DNA of 64,000 nt from Flavobacterium pectinovorum (GCF_006438875.1 NZ_RCZH01000003.1:937-64936); one strand, 5' to 3'. Numbered from the stretch's first letter, positions 10,330-19,897 are shown. The notes: generated by a model not told the origin, from the letters alone. Program-made: numbers and translations.

Positions 10330-11046
10330 ATGATTTACAAAAAAATAATAATTGCTTTAGTTTTCTTAAACGCTATTTTAGTTTCGGCGCAGGATTTTAA
10401 TAAACTGGATGCCAACGGAAAGAAAGATGGTGTCTGGAAAGGAACTTATGAAGTTTCTAAACGTCCTCGTTATGAAGGAACTTTCAGTCACGGAAAAGAA
10501 ACGGGTATATTTAAATACTTTGATGATACTAAAAAAGGCGATGTTGTAGCTACTCGTGATTTTAGTGCAAATGACGGAAGTGCTTACAATATTTTTTATG
10601 ATCAAAATAAAAATAAAGTAAGTGAAGGTAAAGTAATTGGCAGGAATAATGAAGGAGAATGGAAGTATTATCATAAAGCTTCTAAAGTGGTCATGACTCT
10701 TGAGAATTACAAAAATGGTAAATTAGAAGGCACAAGAACTGTTTATTATCCTAATGCTAAGGTTGCCGAAGAAATGACCTATAAGAATGGTCTGAAAGAG
10801 GGGATTTATAAAAAATACGGACAAAACGGAACTCTTTTAGAACAAACCACTTATGCTAATGATCAATATAATGGAGACGCTGTTTTCTATGATTCAGAAG
10901 GAGCTGTAGCCTCAAAAGGAAAATTTCTAAACGGAAAAAAAGTTGGAAAATGGCAGTTTTTCTTAAAAGGTAAATTCACTAAAGAAGTAAACATGAGTGA
11001 TCCAAAAAGCAACTATCAAGCCGATTCAAAACCTAAGAAAGAATAG
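10330..11046 (+). CDS. YwqK-type protein with MORN_2 repeats, exported
   Basis: A 238-residue protein with an N-terminal signal peptide (cleavage after about residue 20, VSAQ). About six short repeats follow the pattern Y.nG...G.w..y, such as YKNGKLEGTRTVYYPNAK and YKNGLKEGIYKKYGQNG. These MORN_2 repeats are the hallmark of proteins labelled YwqK-family antitoxin, but no toxin partner is next to it and the antitoxin name should not be taken literally here. The conserved position after yidC in flavobacteria suggests a housekeeping envelope role. It is flanked by terminators on both sides, so it is a single transcription unit. Confidence 0.8.
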   Translation: MIYKKIIIALVFLNAILVSAQDFNKLDANGKKDGVWKGTYEVSKRPRYEGTFSHGKETGIFKYFDDTKKGDVVATRDFSANDGSAYNIFYDQNKNKVSEGKVIGRNNEGEWKYYHKASKVVMTLENYKNGKLEGTRTVYYPNAKVAEEMTYKNGLKEGIYKKYGQNGTLLEQTTYANDQYNGDAVFYDSEGAVASKGKFLNGKKVGKWQFFLKGKFTKEVNMSDPKSNYQADSKPKKE

Positions 11047-11051
11047 ATTTT

Positions 11052-11077
11052 AAGTCCGCTAAAGCGGACTTTTTTTT
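11052..11077 (+). terminator. Rho-independent terminator after the MORN protein
   Basis: AGTCCGCT (11053-11060) and AGCGGACT (11063-11070) form an 8-bp G/C-containing stem with a 2-base gap, followed directly by eight T. Confidence 0.85.
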
Positions 11078-11166
11078 GCCACAAATTCCGCAAATTTTCA
11101 CAAATTATATTTATACTGCAACTACGCGAAGGAAAATAATTTGTGAAAATTTGTGTAATTTGTGGC
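11078..11166. repeat. Palindromic AATTTGTG/GTGGC repeat element
   Basis: 11078-11108 and 11136-11166 are inverted copies of 31 bases with 2 mismatches, built from the words GCCACAAATT and AATTTGTGAAAATTTGTG. A degenerate extra arm follows near 11205-11235. Related arms occur at 26287-26394, 28148-28190 and 59030-59110. This is an intergenic dispersed repeat with no coding potential. Confidence 0.75.
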
Positions 11167-11267
11167 AAACTTTTTTTTAAAATTCGGTTCGGTGTACCAA
11201 AAAGAAAAATTCGTGCATTTTGTGCTAAACTTTTTTCTAAATTTGATTGACTTAATACTTTAGCTAA

Positions 11268-11825
11268 ATGGATTTAAACGAGCTTTCAGGACGATTTTTA
11301 TTATTGTTCTTTTCAATTTTGATTTTGTATTTTTTCTCCAATAGAAAAGATAATGAAAACATAATTCCCCTGATGGTTATTGTTGGACTTTGTACATTTT
11401 CGCTTTGTTATTTATTTACAAAAATAGAAATTGGCGTTGGAATTGGGTTTGGGTTGTTTGCAATTTTCTCCATTTTAAGATTCAGGACACAATCGTTTAC
11501 TGTAAATGCGATCATTTTTCTTTTTGCCACAATTACACTTTCTATTTTAGATATTATGTATCCGTATGAAAAGATCGAAGTGCTTTTATTTTTTCAAATT
11601 ATCATAATCGGATTTTATATTATAGCTTCCGTTATTGTGAATAAAAAAGCTTCTAAATATCTGAATATTGTAGATGTAAAAATTGCCTTAGAAAGCAATT
11701 TTTCTTTAGACAATCAAACCATTCGAAAGTCGATTCAGCACAAAATAAATATTGACGATTTTGATTTTAAAATTGTGAATATAAACACGGTTTCAAACGA
11801 ACTTGATCTTCAGGTGTTTTATTGA
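11268..11825 (+). CDS. DUF4956 membrane protein
   Basis: A 185-residue protein. The N-terminal two thirds hold about five membrane segments, with the family signature GFGLFAIFSILRFRTQSF (about residues 60-77). The C-terminal 45 residues form a soluble tail. DUF4956 proteins often occur with VTC-type polyphosphate polymerase-like proteins or spore-coat CotH-like kinases; neither is seen here. The gene converges on the GWD-like dikinase gene: its stop at 11823-11825 directly abuts the other stop at 11826. Function unknown. Confidence 0.8.
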   Translation: MDLNELSGRFLLLFFSILILYFFSNRKDNENIIPLMVIVGLCTFSLCYLFTKIEIGVGIGFGLFAIFSILRFRTQSFTVNAIIFLFATITLSILDIMYPYEKIEVLLFFQIIIIGFYIIASVIVNKKASKYLNIVDVKIALESNFSLDNQTIRKSIQHKINIDDFDFKIVNINTVSNELDLQVFY

Positions 11826-13703
11826 TTATTCATTAAAAGGTCGAACTTGTTTGATGTATAAATCTCTGTTTCCTCCAACAATCTTGAACTCAATATCGAC
11901 GGGATGGTATCGGTTTTTTTTCCAATAGCGATACATTTTTTCTTCGATTTTTGAGCTGACAAGAAAAAGTTTACTCATTTCTTTTCGGCTTAATAAAGGT
12001 TCGTTGTTGTTTAAGTTCGAGTTTGAAGTGTAATCTACGTCAAAATCAGTGTCGTCTTTTCCTGAATTAAAGTGATAAGCGACAAATTGCTCGCAAATTT
12101 CTCCTTTTTCCGGTTTTACAACTGAGTTTTCTCCTTTTTGAACATTAACAGTTATGCCAGGGAAATTTTCCCTGAAGATATTTTTTGTAATCACAACACC
12201 ATTTGCCAGTTCGTCAGGAAAAGAACGATGAACTAAAACTCCCATGGCGATATTATGCTGATCGATGCCAAAAAGTTCTCTTTCGTTATACGAAGCTTCA
12301 TTCCAGACGCTTGCCCAAACTTGTTTAATCGCTTTTTCAAATGTCTTTATGCTGTCACCCAGAATTCCGGTTTTTGAATCGTATAAACCAGCGCCATTAA
12401 AATCATCTAAATCCTCGGCATTAGTCGAGGATCTGAATCTGAAATTTTTAAATGCAGCATTTTTAAAAGTTTGATTCAGTTTTGCAATTAATTCAGGATC
12501 TACAGGTTCTTTTTTAATTGCATCCCGAATTTTTTTTAATTGTTTATGAATCCAAACGACAGAATCTTTGTGAGGATATTCTAAAAGCTCAGAAATTAAG
12601 GGTGAAATTGATTTTTTCTGAATGTGTTTTGTATAAAAATAAAACGGAATTGCATGTGCATCTTCGGGAGTTTTAAACGGAATTTCTTTTGAAATAGCGA
12701 TTAAATAAGCCATATTTTGCGCTTTAGAACCAACATAGTTTATTCCCTTTTTTGGGATTATTGCTAAATCTACTAAGTCCGTAACGCTATTGTCAATGAT
12801 TAATTTTTTCTTTTTAGTAATTGCTTTTAGCTCGATCTTTTTAGTACTTTCTTTAATGTAAAAAGTGTCGATTTCAATTTTTAGTTCTACTTTTTTTGAA
12901 AGTAATCTTTTGATGTTATTATCCTGTAAAGCGGTTGTATATGCCATTATCGGAATTTTTCTGTTTTTGCCTAAAAGCACTAAATGGCTTAATGGAGTTT
13001 GCAATTCATTCACAATAATTCCTCTTACATTCGGCAAAATATCCGGTGTCCCGTCCAAAACAATAATTTCATCAGGATTTGGTTTTGTGGCTTCTAAGTC
13101 TTTGATTTTATATTGTTTCAGAATACCAATGTTTGTTCCTGCAACAACTTCCTGATACTTGATTTCGTTAAAAATATAATCTGATTTTACACAAGGAATT
13201 CTGAATTTATTTTGCTGAAACCATTCCATTTGAGTTGGATTATTCAAATAAAATTTTAAATTTGAACCAATAAAAGTCGATTGTACAATTAAGTTGTAGA
13301 ACCGCTCAATGGATTCAATTGGCATATGATCTGAAGCTGCTAATTCGAAAATCCATTTGTCAGTTCCTTTGATGTGATTCAGATTTCCTAAGAAAAAATC
13401 TCTGTCTTTTAGAGTATCGCTATAATTTTCATTATTGAAAACTTCTAAATCCTGACTATAGCCTAAATAATTCGTAACAAAGTCGTAGTGCAAAAGAATC
13501 AGACTACTATTGAAGTAATACATCTTTTGCTTTTTTATATCATAAATAACTTTTACAGATTCTATATTCGAAAATTTATCTGATAAAGGTTTGCCTCTAA
13601 ATGCTTTATATGCTTCATAATTAGCCAATGACGAAGTGTATCTTTGTGCACTTAAAGTGGTAATTAAGAATAGAAAAACCAAACTGTAAATATATCTTTG
13701 CAT
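11826..13703 (-). CDS. Exported PEP/pyruvate-binding protein with glucan water dikinase-like domain order
   Basis: A 625-residue protein with a signal peptide (residues 1-19, LITTLSAQ). A phosphohistidine swivelling segment lies around residues 215-255 (TPLSHLVLLGKNRKIPIMAY, candidate His240). A C-terminal ATP-grasp domain of the PPDK_N type follows, with RFRSSTNAEDLDDFNGAGL near 415-435 and the terminal YIKQVRPF. In PEP synthase and PPDK the ATP domain comes first and a PEP barrel closes the chain. Here the His domain precedes the ATP domain and the barrel is absent, as in alpha-glucan water dikinase, whose His motif also reads LSHV. Such enzymes transfer the beta-phosphate of ATP to glucan. 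The signal peptide is odd for an ATP user, so substrate and compartment are unknown. Confidence 0.75.
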   Translation of the reverse strand: MQRYIYSLVFLFLITTLSAQRYTSSLANYEAYKAFRGKPLSDKFSNIESVKVIYDIKKQKMYYFNSSLILLHYDFVTNYLGYSQDLEVFNNENYSDTLKDRDFFLGNLNHIKGTDKWIFELAASDHMPIESIERFYNLIVQSTFIGSNLKFYLNNPTQMEWFQQNKFRIPCVKSDYIFNEIKYQEVVAGTNIGILKQYKIKDLEATKPNPDEIIVLDGTPDILPNVRGIIVNELQTPLSHLVLLGKNRKIPIMAYTTALQDNNIKRLLSKKVELKIEIDTFYIKESTKKIELKAITKKKKLIIDNSVTDLVDLAIIPKKGINYVGSKAQNMAYLIAISKEIPFKTPEDAHAIPFYFYTKHIQKKSISPLISELLEYPHKDSVVWIHKQLKKIRDAIKKEPVDPELIAKLNQTFKNAAFKNFRFRSSTNAEDLDDFNGAGLYDSKTGILGDSIKTFEKAIKQVWASVWNEASYNERELFGIDQHNIAMGVLVHRSFPDELANGVVITKNIFRENFPGITVNVQKGENSVVKPEKGEICEQFVAYHFNSGKDDTDFDVDYTSNSNLNNNEPLLSRKEMSKLFLVSSKIEEKMYRYWKKNRYHPVDIEFKIVGGNRDLYIKQVRPFNE

Positions 13704-13811
13704 GGTATTTTAATTGATGATTAAAAGTAATTAAAAAAACACAATAAGTTTTATCTACCACGGCATTATATAAACTAATCAAAAACGATCCAAATAATCT
13801 ATAATTTGAGT

Positions 13812-13819
13812 TATCTTTG
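13812..13819 (+). promoter_or_regulatory. Bacteroidota -7 box for mnmA
   Basis: TATCTTTG at 13812-13819 fits TAnnTTTG, 29 bases before the mnmA ATG. The -33 TTG is not clear. Confidence 0.5.
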
Positions 13820-13848
13820 CACCCTTGTAAAATTATAAACGATTTAGA

Positions 13849-15036
13849 ATGAAACGTGTAGTTGTTGGACTTTCTGGTGGAGTAGATTCTAGTGTTGCTG
13901 CTTATTTATTGCAACAACAAGGATATGAAGTTATTGGGCTTTTTATGAAAAATTGGCATGATGATTCAGTTACTATTTCTAATGAATGTCCTTGGTTAGA
14001 GGATAGTAATGACGCTTTATTAGTAGCTGAAAAACTTGGTATACCGTTTCAAACTGTCGATTTAAGTGAAGAATACAAAGAAAAAATCGTTGATTATATG
14101 TTCAACGAATACGAAAAAGGGAGAACTCCAAATCCTGATGTACTTTGTAATCGCGAAATCAAATTTGATGTTTTCATGAAAATTGCTTTAAGTCTTGGTG
14201 CTGATTATGTGGCAACGGGACATTATTGTCAAAAAAATGAAATTGAAGTTGATGGAAAACCTGTTTACCAATTAATTGCCGGAGCGGATAATAATAAAGA
14301 TCAATCGTATTTTTTATGTCAGTTATCGCAAGATCAATTGGCAAAATCATTGTTTCCAATTGGTGCTTTGACTAAGCCAGAAGTTCGCGAGATCGCTGCT
14401 GAAATGGATTTGGTAACCGCTGAAAAGAAAGATTCTCAAGGATTATGTTTCATCGGGAAAGTTCGTTTGCCGGAATTTCTGCAACAAAAATTGCAGCCAA
14501 AAGAAGGTAAAATTGTTCAGATTGATAAAAATGATCCCATTTATGCTATCGAAAAACCTGTAGGTTTGTCTTTAGAAGAAGAATTGAAATTAGAAGCTAA
14601 AAAGCGTGATTATCTTCCAACAATGGGAAAAGTAGTTGGAAAACATCAAGGCGCTCACTATTTTACGATTGGACAAAGAAAAGGATTGAATGTAGGCGGA
14701 ACAACAGATCCGTTATTTATCATTGCTACAGATATTGAAACCAATACTATTTATACTGGTTTAACAAGTTTGCATCCTGGATTATTCAAAAAAGCTTTGT
14801 TTATCGAAAAATCTGAAGTACACTGGATTCGTACTGATTTAGCTTTAAAAGTAGGAGAGACGATGGAAGTTATGGCGAGAATTCGTTACCGTCAGCCTTT
14901 GCAAAAAGCTATTTTACATCAATTTGAGGACGGAATGTATGTTCAATTTGAAGAAGGACAATCTGCAATTACAGAAGGTCAGTTCGCTGCTTGGTATTTC
15001 GATAATGAATTAGTTGGTTCGGGAGTAATTTCTTAG
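13849..15036 (+). CDS. mnmA: tRNA-specific 2-thiouridylase MnmA
   Basis: Thiolates U34 of tRNA-Lys, -Glu and -Gln, using sulfur relayed as a persulfide and activation by ATP. The 395-residue protein shows the PP-loop SGGVDSS (9-15), the first catalytic Cys100 in [11 protein letters not shown] and the second Cys200 in [10 protein letters not shown], then the central and C-terminal beta domains. All key residues are present. A 40-residue stretch between the PP-loop and Cys100 is the normal N-terminal fold. It is probably monocistronic: its own -7 box lies upstream and a weak hairpin (about 15043-15075) separates it from the protease. Confidence 0.97.
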   Translation: MKRVVVGLSGGVDSSVAAYLLQQQGYEVIGLFMKNWHDDSVTISNECPWLEDSNDALLVAEKLGIPFQTVDLSEEYKEKIVDYMFNEYEKGRTPNPDVLCNREIKFDVFMKIALSLGADYVATGHYCQKNEIEVDGKPVYQLIAGADNNKDQSYFLCQLSQDQLAKSLFPIGALTKPEVREIAAEMDLVTAEKKDSQGLCFIGKVRLPEFLQQKLQPKEGKIVQIDKNDPIYAIEKPVGLSLEEELKLEAKKRDYLPTMGKVVGKHQGAHYFTIGQRKGLNVGGTTDPLFIIATDIETNTIYTGLTSLHPGLFKKALFIEKSEVHWIRTDLALKVGETMEVMARIRYRQPLQKAILHQFEDGMYVQFEEGQSAITEGQFAAWYFDNELVGSGVIS

Positions 15037-15080
15037 CTTTATACTTTTTTACAAAGGTTTTCCTTTAAAAAAAGTAAACT

Positions 15081-16688
15081 ATGAAGCACTACTACACATT
15101 TCTTTTATTGGTTTTTTCAACTGTAATGTTTTCACAAGAAGACGCTTGGGTATATTTTAAAGATAAACCCAATTCGCAGCATTTTTTAGATAATCCGTCT
15201 GAGATGCTTTCAGCACGAGCTTTAGAACGCAGAACCAATCAGAATATTTCGTTAGATCTTGCAGATGTTCCGTTAGAAGAAACCTATATTACTCAGGTGA
15301 AAAGTGCTACAGGAATTACGGTAATGGCACAATCTAAATGGATGAATGCGCTTCATATTCGAGGAACTCAAACGGATATTAAAGCTTTAAAATTACTTTC
15401 ATTTGTAGATAAAGTGGTTTTTGCAGATAAAACTTTGAATACAACCGGTAAAAAAGTTTCAGAGAATAAAATTGCCCAAACAAAAGATAAACTCAAAACT
15501 TCGATTGACTATGCTTACGGAAATTCAGCAAATCAAATACAAATGCTTAACGGACAAGTTTTGCACCAACAAAATTTTACAGGTTCAGGAAAGATAATTG
15601 CAGTTATAGACGCAGGTTTTCCAGGTGTAAATACTGCTCAGCCGTTTCAAAATCTTATTACTAACAATCAGATTTTAGGTGGATATAATTTTGTAGCCAG
15701 AAACGATAATTTTTATTCGGGCGATGATCACGGTACAATGGTGCTTTCTACTATTGGCGGTTATAAAGAAAATGCTTTGGTAGGAACTGCTCCCAGTGCG
15801 TCATTTTATTTGTTTATTACTGAAGATGATGCTACTGAGAATCCCGTTGAAGAATCACTTTGGGTAGAAGCGGCAGAAAGAGCAGATTATTTTGGGGTGG
15901 ATATAATTACAACTTCGTTAGGATATTTTGGGTTTGATAACGCCAATTATAGCCATACTTACAGCGATATGAATGGTATTACGAATTTTATTTCCCGTGG
16001 AGCCGAAATCGCTTTTAGCAAAGGGATTATCGTCGTAGCTTCAGCAGGAAATGAAGGAAATACTGCAGAACCACATATTGGTGGACCTGCAGATGGAGTT
16101 TCGGTTATAACAGTTGGCTCTGTTACGGCAGCAAAAGTGAAATCTACTTTTAGTTCGATTGGACCAAGTTTTGATAATAGAATAAAACCGGATGTTATGG
16201 CGCAAGGAACAGCGGCGGTTGTTTCTGATACAAACGGAAATATCACTACTGTAAACGGAACTTCATTTTCGTGCCCAATTATGGCGGGAATGATTGCGTG
16301 TTTGTGGCAGGCTTTTCCAACAAAAACGAATAAAGAAATCAGAAAAATGATTCTACAATCGTCAGATAAATATGCGGCACCAAATAATAATTACGGTTAC
16401 GGAATTCCAAATTTTGGAGGAACTTTGGGAGTTGAAGATTATCAAACAACACTTTCTGTTTTTTCAGTATATCCAAATCCTGCTCAAACTACCGTTTCCT
16501 TTAAGTTTTCAGAGGAGAATTACAACGCTTCGGTTAAAATTTATTCTGTTTTAGGACAAAAGGTAATCGAAAAACATATAACAAATCAAGATCCAATTCT
16601 TTCTGTGGCATCTTTGCAAAGCGGACTCTATTTTTATGCTTTTGATGCTGATGGTTTGCACAAAACAGGAAAGATAATTAAACAATAA
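15081..16688 (+). CDS. Subtilisin-like (S8) serine protease secreted by the type IX system
   Basis: A 535-residue exported protease. Parts: signal peptide (1-18, TVMFSQ), an inhibitor-like propeptide (about 20-130), and a catalytic S8 domain with Asp177 (VIDAGFPG), His217 (DDHGTMV), the oxyanion Asn near 323 (SAGNEGNT) and Ser395 (NGTSFSCP). The last 75 residues form a T9SS type A sorting domain with VYPNPAQTTVSF, SVLGQKVIEK and GLYFYAF and an ending rich in Lys. It would be carried through the outer membrane and displayed or released outside the cell. Substrate unknown. It lies 44 bp after mnmA and 12 bp before the next gene, with which it may share a transcript. Confidence 0.93.
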   Translation: MKHYYTFLLLVFSTVMFSQEDAWVYFKDKPNSQHFLDNPSEMLSARALERRTNQNISLDLADVPLEETYITQVKSATGITVMAQSKWMNALHIRGTQTDIKALKLLSFVDKVVFADKTLNTTGKKVSENKIAQTKDKLKTSIDYAYGNSANQIQMLNGQVLHQQNFTGSGKIIAVIDAGFPGVNTAQPFQNLITNNQILGGYNFVARNDNFYSGDDHGTMVLSTIGGYKENALVGTAPSASFYLFITEDDATENPVEESLWVEAAERADYFGVDIITTSLGYFGFDNANYSHTYSDMNGITNFISRGAEIAFSKGIIVVASAGNEGNTAEPHIGGPADGVSVITVGSVTAAKVKSTFSSIGPSFDNRIKPDVMAQGTAAVVSDTNGNITTVNGTSFSCPIMAGMIACLWQAFPTKTNKEIRKMILQSSDKYAAPNNNYGYGIPNFGGTLGVEDYQTTLSVFSVYPNPAQTTVSFKFSEENYNASVKIYSVLGQKVIEKHITNQDPILSVASLQSGLYFYAFDADGLHKTGKIIKQ

Positions 16689-16700
16689 CAGCATTTTTGA

Positions 16701-17645
16701 ATGAATAAAATTACGCAGCTTTTCAATATTAAATATCCAATTATTCAAGGTGGAATGATCTGGAATAGTGGTTATAAATTAGCATCGGCAGTTAGTAATG
16801 CCGGAGGTTTAGGGCTTATTGGCGCAGGTTCAATGTATCCGGAAGTTTTGAGAGAACATATTCAGAAATGCAAAAAATCCACTGATAAACCGTTTGGGGT
16901 CAACATTCCGATGTTATATCCAAATATTGAAGAAATCATGAATATTGTGGTTGAAGAAGGCGTTAAAATCGTTTTTACTTCGGCAGGAAATCCCAAAACA
17001 TGGACTTCTTTTCTAAAAGAAAAAGGAATTACAGTTGTTCACGTAGTTAGCAGCAGCATCTTTGCCTTAAAAGCGCAGGAAGCCGGAGTTGACGCTATTG
17101 TTGCAGAAGGTTTTGAAGCGGGCGGACATAACGGACGTGACGAAACAACGACGTTAACATTGATTCCGATGGTGAAAGAAAAAATCCAGATTCCAATTAT
17201 TGCAGCTGGCGGAATTGCTACCGGAAGAGGAATGTTGGCGGTAATGATTTTAGGTGCAGATGGTGTTCAGGTCGGAAGCCGTTTTGCCGCATCAATTGAA
17301 TCATCTTCACATGATAATTTCAAACAAACGATTGTGAATGTAAAAGAAGGTGATACACAATTAACGCTAAAAGAATTGGCGCCAGTGCGATTGATCAAAA
17401 ATAAGTTTTATCAGGACGTTCAGGCTTTATATGAAAAATGCCCTTCAAAAGAAGAACTAACAGAACTTTTAGGTAGAGCAAGAGCGAAAAAAGGAATGTT
17501 TGAAGGCGATCTTGAAGAAGGTGAACTTGAAATTGGACAAATTGCAGGAATTATTCATGAAATTTTGCCGGTAGAGCAAATTATCAAACAAATGATGGCT
17601 GATTTTGAACTTGCTTCCAAAGAAAAAGCTAAATTTGAGTTTTAA
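16701..17645 (+). CDS. Nitronate monooxygenase / FabK-like FMN enzyme
   Basis: A 314-residue TIM-barrel flavoprotein of the NPD/FabK group. Visible: PIIQGGMIWNSGYKLASAVS at the N-terminus, SNAGGLGLIG, GVNIPM, and the FMN-phosphate sites IIAAGGIATGRG and GADGVQVGSRFAA. The EGFEAGGHNGRD motif holds the catalytic-region His of nitronate monooxygenases. Members oxidise nitronates or reduce enoyl-ACP, and sequence alone does not decide; the short Flavobacterium forms are usually called nitronate monooxygenase. It starts 12 bp after the protease stop. Confidence 0.88.
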   Translation: MNKITQLFNIKYPIIQGGMIWNSGYKLASAVSNAGGLGLIGAGSMYPEVLREHIQKCKKSTDKPFGVNIPMLYPNIEEIMNIVVEEGVKIVFTSAGNPKTWTSFLKEKGITVVHVVSSSIFALKAQEAGVDAIVAEGFEAGGHNGRDETTTLTLIPMVKEKIQIPIIAAGGIATGRGMLAVMILGADGVQVGSRFAASIESSSHDNFKQTIVNVKEGDTQLTLKELAPVRLIKNKFYQDVQALYEKCPSKEELTELLGRARAKKGMFEGDLEEGELEIGQIAGIIHEILPVEQIIKQMMADFELASKEKAKFEF

Positions 17646-17665
17646 TTATCTGCAAGAATACTATT

Positions 17666-18070
17666 ATGAATACTATACGCATCTCTATATTAATCCTTTT
17701 TTTAGCATTTGGTCTGCAACAAGTTCAAGCTCAGTCCTATCAATTTAAAACCTCAGGATTTAGTGTTTTAGAAAAAAATGAAAAAGGAAAATGGGGTGAA
17801 TGGTCCAATCTTGATTTGGTAAATCTCTCCGTTATTTTAGATACCAATAAACACCGAATTGTGGTGTATTCGCAAGAAATTCAACTTTTCAATATAGAAG
17901 ATTATATCGAGCGTGAAGAAAACGATACTGATATTGTGTACTCTTTTATGTGCAAAGACAATGAAGGGAAAGATTGTAAACTTTCAATCATAACCCGTAA
18001 AAAACAAGACTACCGCAAACAGCTTTATATTAACTACGACGATCATATTATTGTTTACAATATTTCTTAG
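17666..18070 (+). CDS. Small exported protein, unknown function
   Basis: 134 residues with a signal peptide (1-22, GLQQVQAQ) and a mature part of about 110 residues with many beta-strand-like alternations (for example HRIVVYSQEIQLFNI). It contains a single Cys pair (CKDNEGKDC). No family recognised. It begins 21 bp after the nitronate monooxygenase gene and may be its operon partner. Confidence 0.7.
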   Translation: MNTIRISILILFLAFGLQQVQAQSYQFKTSGFSVLEKNEKGKWGEWSNLDLVNLSVILDTNKHRIVVYSQEIQLFNIEDYIEREENDTDIVYSFMCKDNEGKDCKLSIITRKKQDYRKQLYINYDDHIIVYNIS

Positions 18071-18104
18071 TGTGTAATTATATTATATTTTAAGTTTCAA
18101 GCAG

Positions 18105-18135
18105 CCCGACAAGTTTTAAAACCGGTTGGGTTTAT
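18105..18135 (+). terminator. Imperfect terminator-like hairpin
   Basis: CCCGACAAGTTTT (18105-18117) pairs imperfectly with AAAACCGGTTGGG (18118-18130), followed by TTTATAT. It looks like a degenerate member of the common CCCGAC..GTCGGG stem family of Bacteroidota. Confidence 0.45.
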
Positions 18136-18181
18136 ATATCATAAACCATAAAAGAACTGAAATTAATTATTAAAATAATAT

Positions 18182-18985
18182 ATGAAAAAGCATTACTTTA
18201 TTTACCTTTTTCTTCTAGCGACCCTTTTCAGCTGTTCAAGTGACGATAGTTCAGATTCATCAACGAATGAGATCGTGAAGTATCACTTTGACTATATGTT
18301 TCATAATACAAATGCATTTGCTACATCTTCAGATGAATTAGTGAATATGCAGTATGATAAGGATCAAAGAGTAGTAAAAAAAACAGGTAAGGTTTTATGG
18401 AATGGATCTGACTCTAGTATCCCAGGTAGATTTAGTAATGAAATCTTTGAAGATGTAAGCTATTCAAACGGACAGATTAAAATAGTTTTGAAAACAACTT
18501 ATAAAGAGTTTCAGCTATATGCTTATGATAGAACGATTGTTTTAGATAGTAAAAACAGAATGGCAGAAAGGTGGATTTATAGTGCTGGTGATTATATAAA
18601 AAATGATACAATTAGATATTTTTACAACGATTTAGACCAAATTATTGCAACAAAAAAAGGCAATAGTACCACTCAAAATGAATCGGCTCAATATTACTAT
18701 AATCCTGCAGGAAATTTAGATAGCATTGTAACCAAAATGTACACTAGAACAAACTATGATTATAGAAATGTAGAAGTTTTTAGTGACTACGATAATGCTC
18801 CAAATCCATTAAAAAAGTTAGTTATTTTTGAAGATACTTATTTGAGAGCATTGTCAAAAAACAATTTTACTAAATACCAAAAGCAGGGAAAGAATATAGA
18901 CAATTCGGTTTTTTCTAATACCAAAAAAATCTGGAAGCTAAACTATGATGCCAGAGGTAATGTAAAATTTGATGTTTATTTTTAA
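18182..18985 (+). CDS. Lipoprotein with YD-like repeats, unknown function
   Basis: 267 residues beginning with a lipoprotein signal (LLATLFSCSSDDSSD, lipid-bearing Cys18). The acidic Ser/Asp stretch after the Cys resembles the lipoprotein export signal that sends proteins to the cell surface in this phylum. The body contains repeats such as FYNDLDQIIATKKGN, YYYNPAGNLDSI and LNYDARGNVKF, typical of short YD/RHS-like beta strands. Function unknown. Confidence 0.75.
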   Translation: MKKHYFIYLFLLATLFSCSSDDSSDSSTNEIVKYHFDYMFHNTNAFATSSDELVNMQYDKDQRVVKKTGKVLWNGSDSSIPGRFSNEIFEDVSYSNGQIKIVLKTTYKEFQLYAYDRTIVLDSKNRMAERWIYSAGDYIKNDTIRYFYNDLDQIIATKKGNSTTQNESAQYYYNPAGNLDSIVTKMYTRTNYDYRNVEVFSDYDNAPNPLKKLVIFEDTYLRALSKNNFTKYQKQGKNIDNSVFSNTKKIWKLNYDARGNVKFDVYF

Positions 18986-19081
18986 TTTTTATTTTATCAG
19001 ATATTTGCCTTTTCCAACTTTAAATCTCAAAATATAAAATAAATAGTATCTTAGATCTTCAGTAAATCAATAACTTAAGAT

Positions 19082-19780
19082 ATGGGTCAGGAGCAAATCA
19101 ACTTAAAAAGAACGGCAAGAATTGCAGGATTTATCTATTTATTTATTGCTATAACAGGTGTTTTTGGTATTATGTATGTGCCGATGCAGCTAATTGATTC
19201 CGGTAATTTACCGCTGACAATGCGAACTATTTTGCGACATGAGTTTTTGTTTCGTTCCGGTATTATGAGCAATTTGGTTTGCCAGACTTTATTTGTGTTT
19301 TTAGTCCTTCAGCTTTATAAATTATTTCAACAGGTTAGCAAACATTTAACCAGAACTATGTTTGCACTTGTGATTGTTGGAGTTCCAATTGCATTTCTTA
19401 TTATTTTCAATCAGTTGTTTGCTTTATTGTTGTTGAAAGAAAATTTCATGCGAGGTTTTCCGTCTGCTCAGTTGCAATCCTTGATAATGGCATTTATTAA
19501 AATGTATAATTACGGCAATGTTGTTATCAGAATCTTTTGGGGACTTTGGTTAATTCCCTTCGGGCAATTGGTTTACAGATCTGGATTTATGCCTAAAATT
19601 TTGGGAATATTATTAATTATCGGAGGTTCTGCTTATGTACTTGACGCTTTTACATTTGTTTTGTTCCCAGGTTATCATTATTCTGTAACGGGTATTATTG
19701 TGGGTTTAACCTCTTCAGTAGCTGAATTTTCTATGGTTTTTTGGTTATTGATTAAAGGAGTTAGAAAAGTTTCTGCTTAA
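19082..19780 (+). CDS. DUF4386 membrane protein
   Basis: 232 residues with about six membrane segments (around 12-32, 57-80, 93-117, 143-160, 170-190 and 200-226). The family signature is visible as ARIAGFIYLFIAITG near the N-terminus and WGLWLIPFGQLVYRSGFMPK (about 155-174). DUF4386 proteins have no assigned role. It is followed by a strong terminator at 19849. Confidence 0.85.
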   Translation: MGQEQINLKRTARIAGFIYLFIAITGVFGIMYVPMQLIDSGNLPLTMRTILRHEFLFRSGIMSNLVCQTLFVFLVLQLYKLFQQVSKHLTRTMFALVIVGVPIAFLIIFNQLFALLLLKENFMRGFPSAQLQSLIMAFIKMYNYGNVVIRIFWGLWLIPFGQLVYRSGFMPKILGILLIIGGSAYVLDAFTFVLFPGYHYSVTGIIVGLTSSVAEFSMVFWLLIKGVRKVSA

Positions 19781-19848
19781 GGCGGAGGAAAGAAAAGAAG
19801 GAAGAAGCAAGAGTTTGAGAATAAAGAAGTAAGAATTTAAATATATAT

Positions 19849-19897
19849 GAACCCGTTTTGTCCGCTAATTTTGGGATAAAATGGGTTCTGTTTTTTT
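19849..19897 (+). terminator. Rho-independent terminator after the DUF4386 gene
   Basis: 19849-19863 (GAACCCGTTTTGTCC) pairs with 19874-19888 (GGATAAAATGGGTTC), a 15-bp stem with two G-T wobbles, then seven T. The rest of the 334-bp gap to 20115 is A/T-rich. It holds one TATATTTG box at 19989-19996 that could be the promoter of the next gene, with a long leader. Confidence 0.85.

Noticed and set aside
10330..11046. Antitoxin of a toxin-antitoxin pair (YwqK label)
   Set aside because: It has a signal peptide and no adjacent toxin; the label comes from family naming only.
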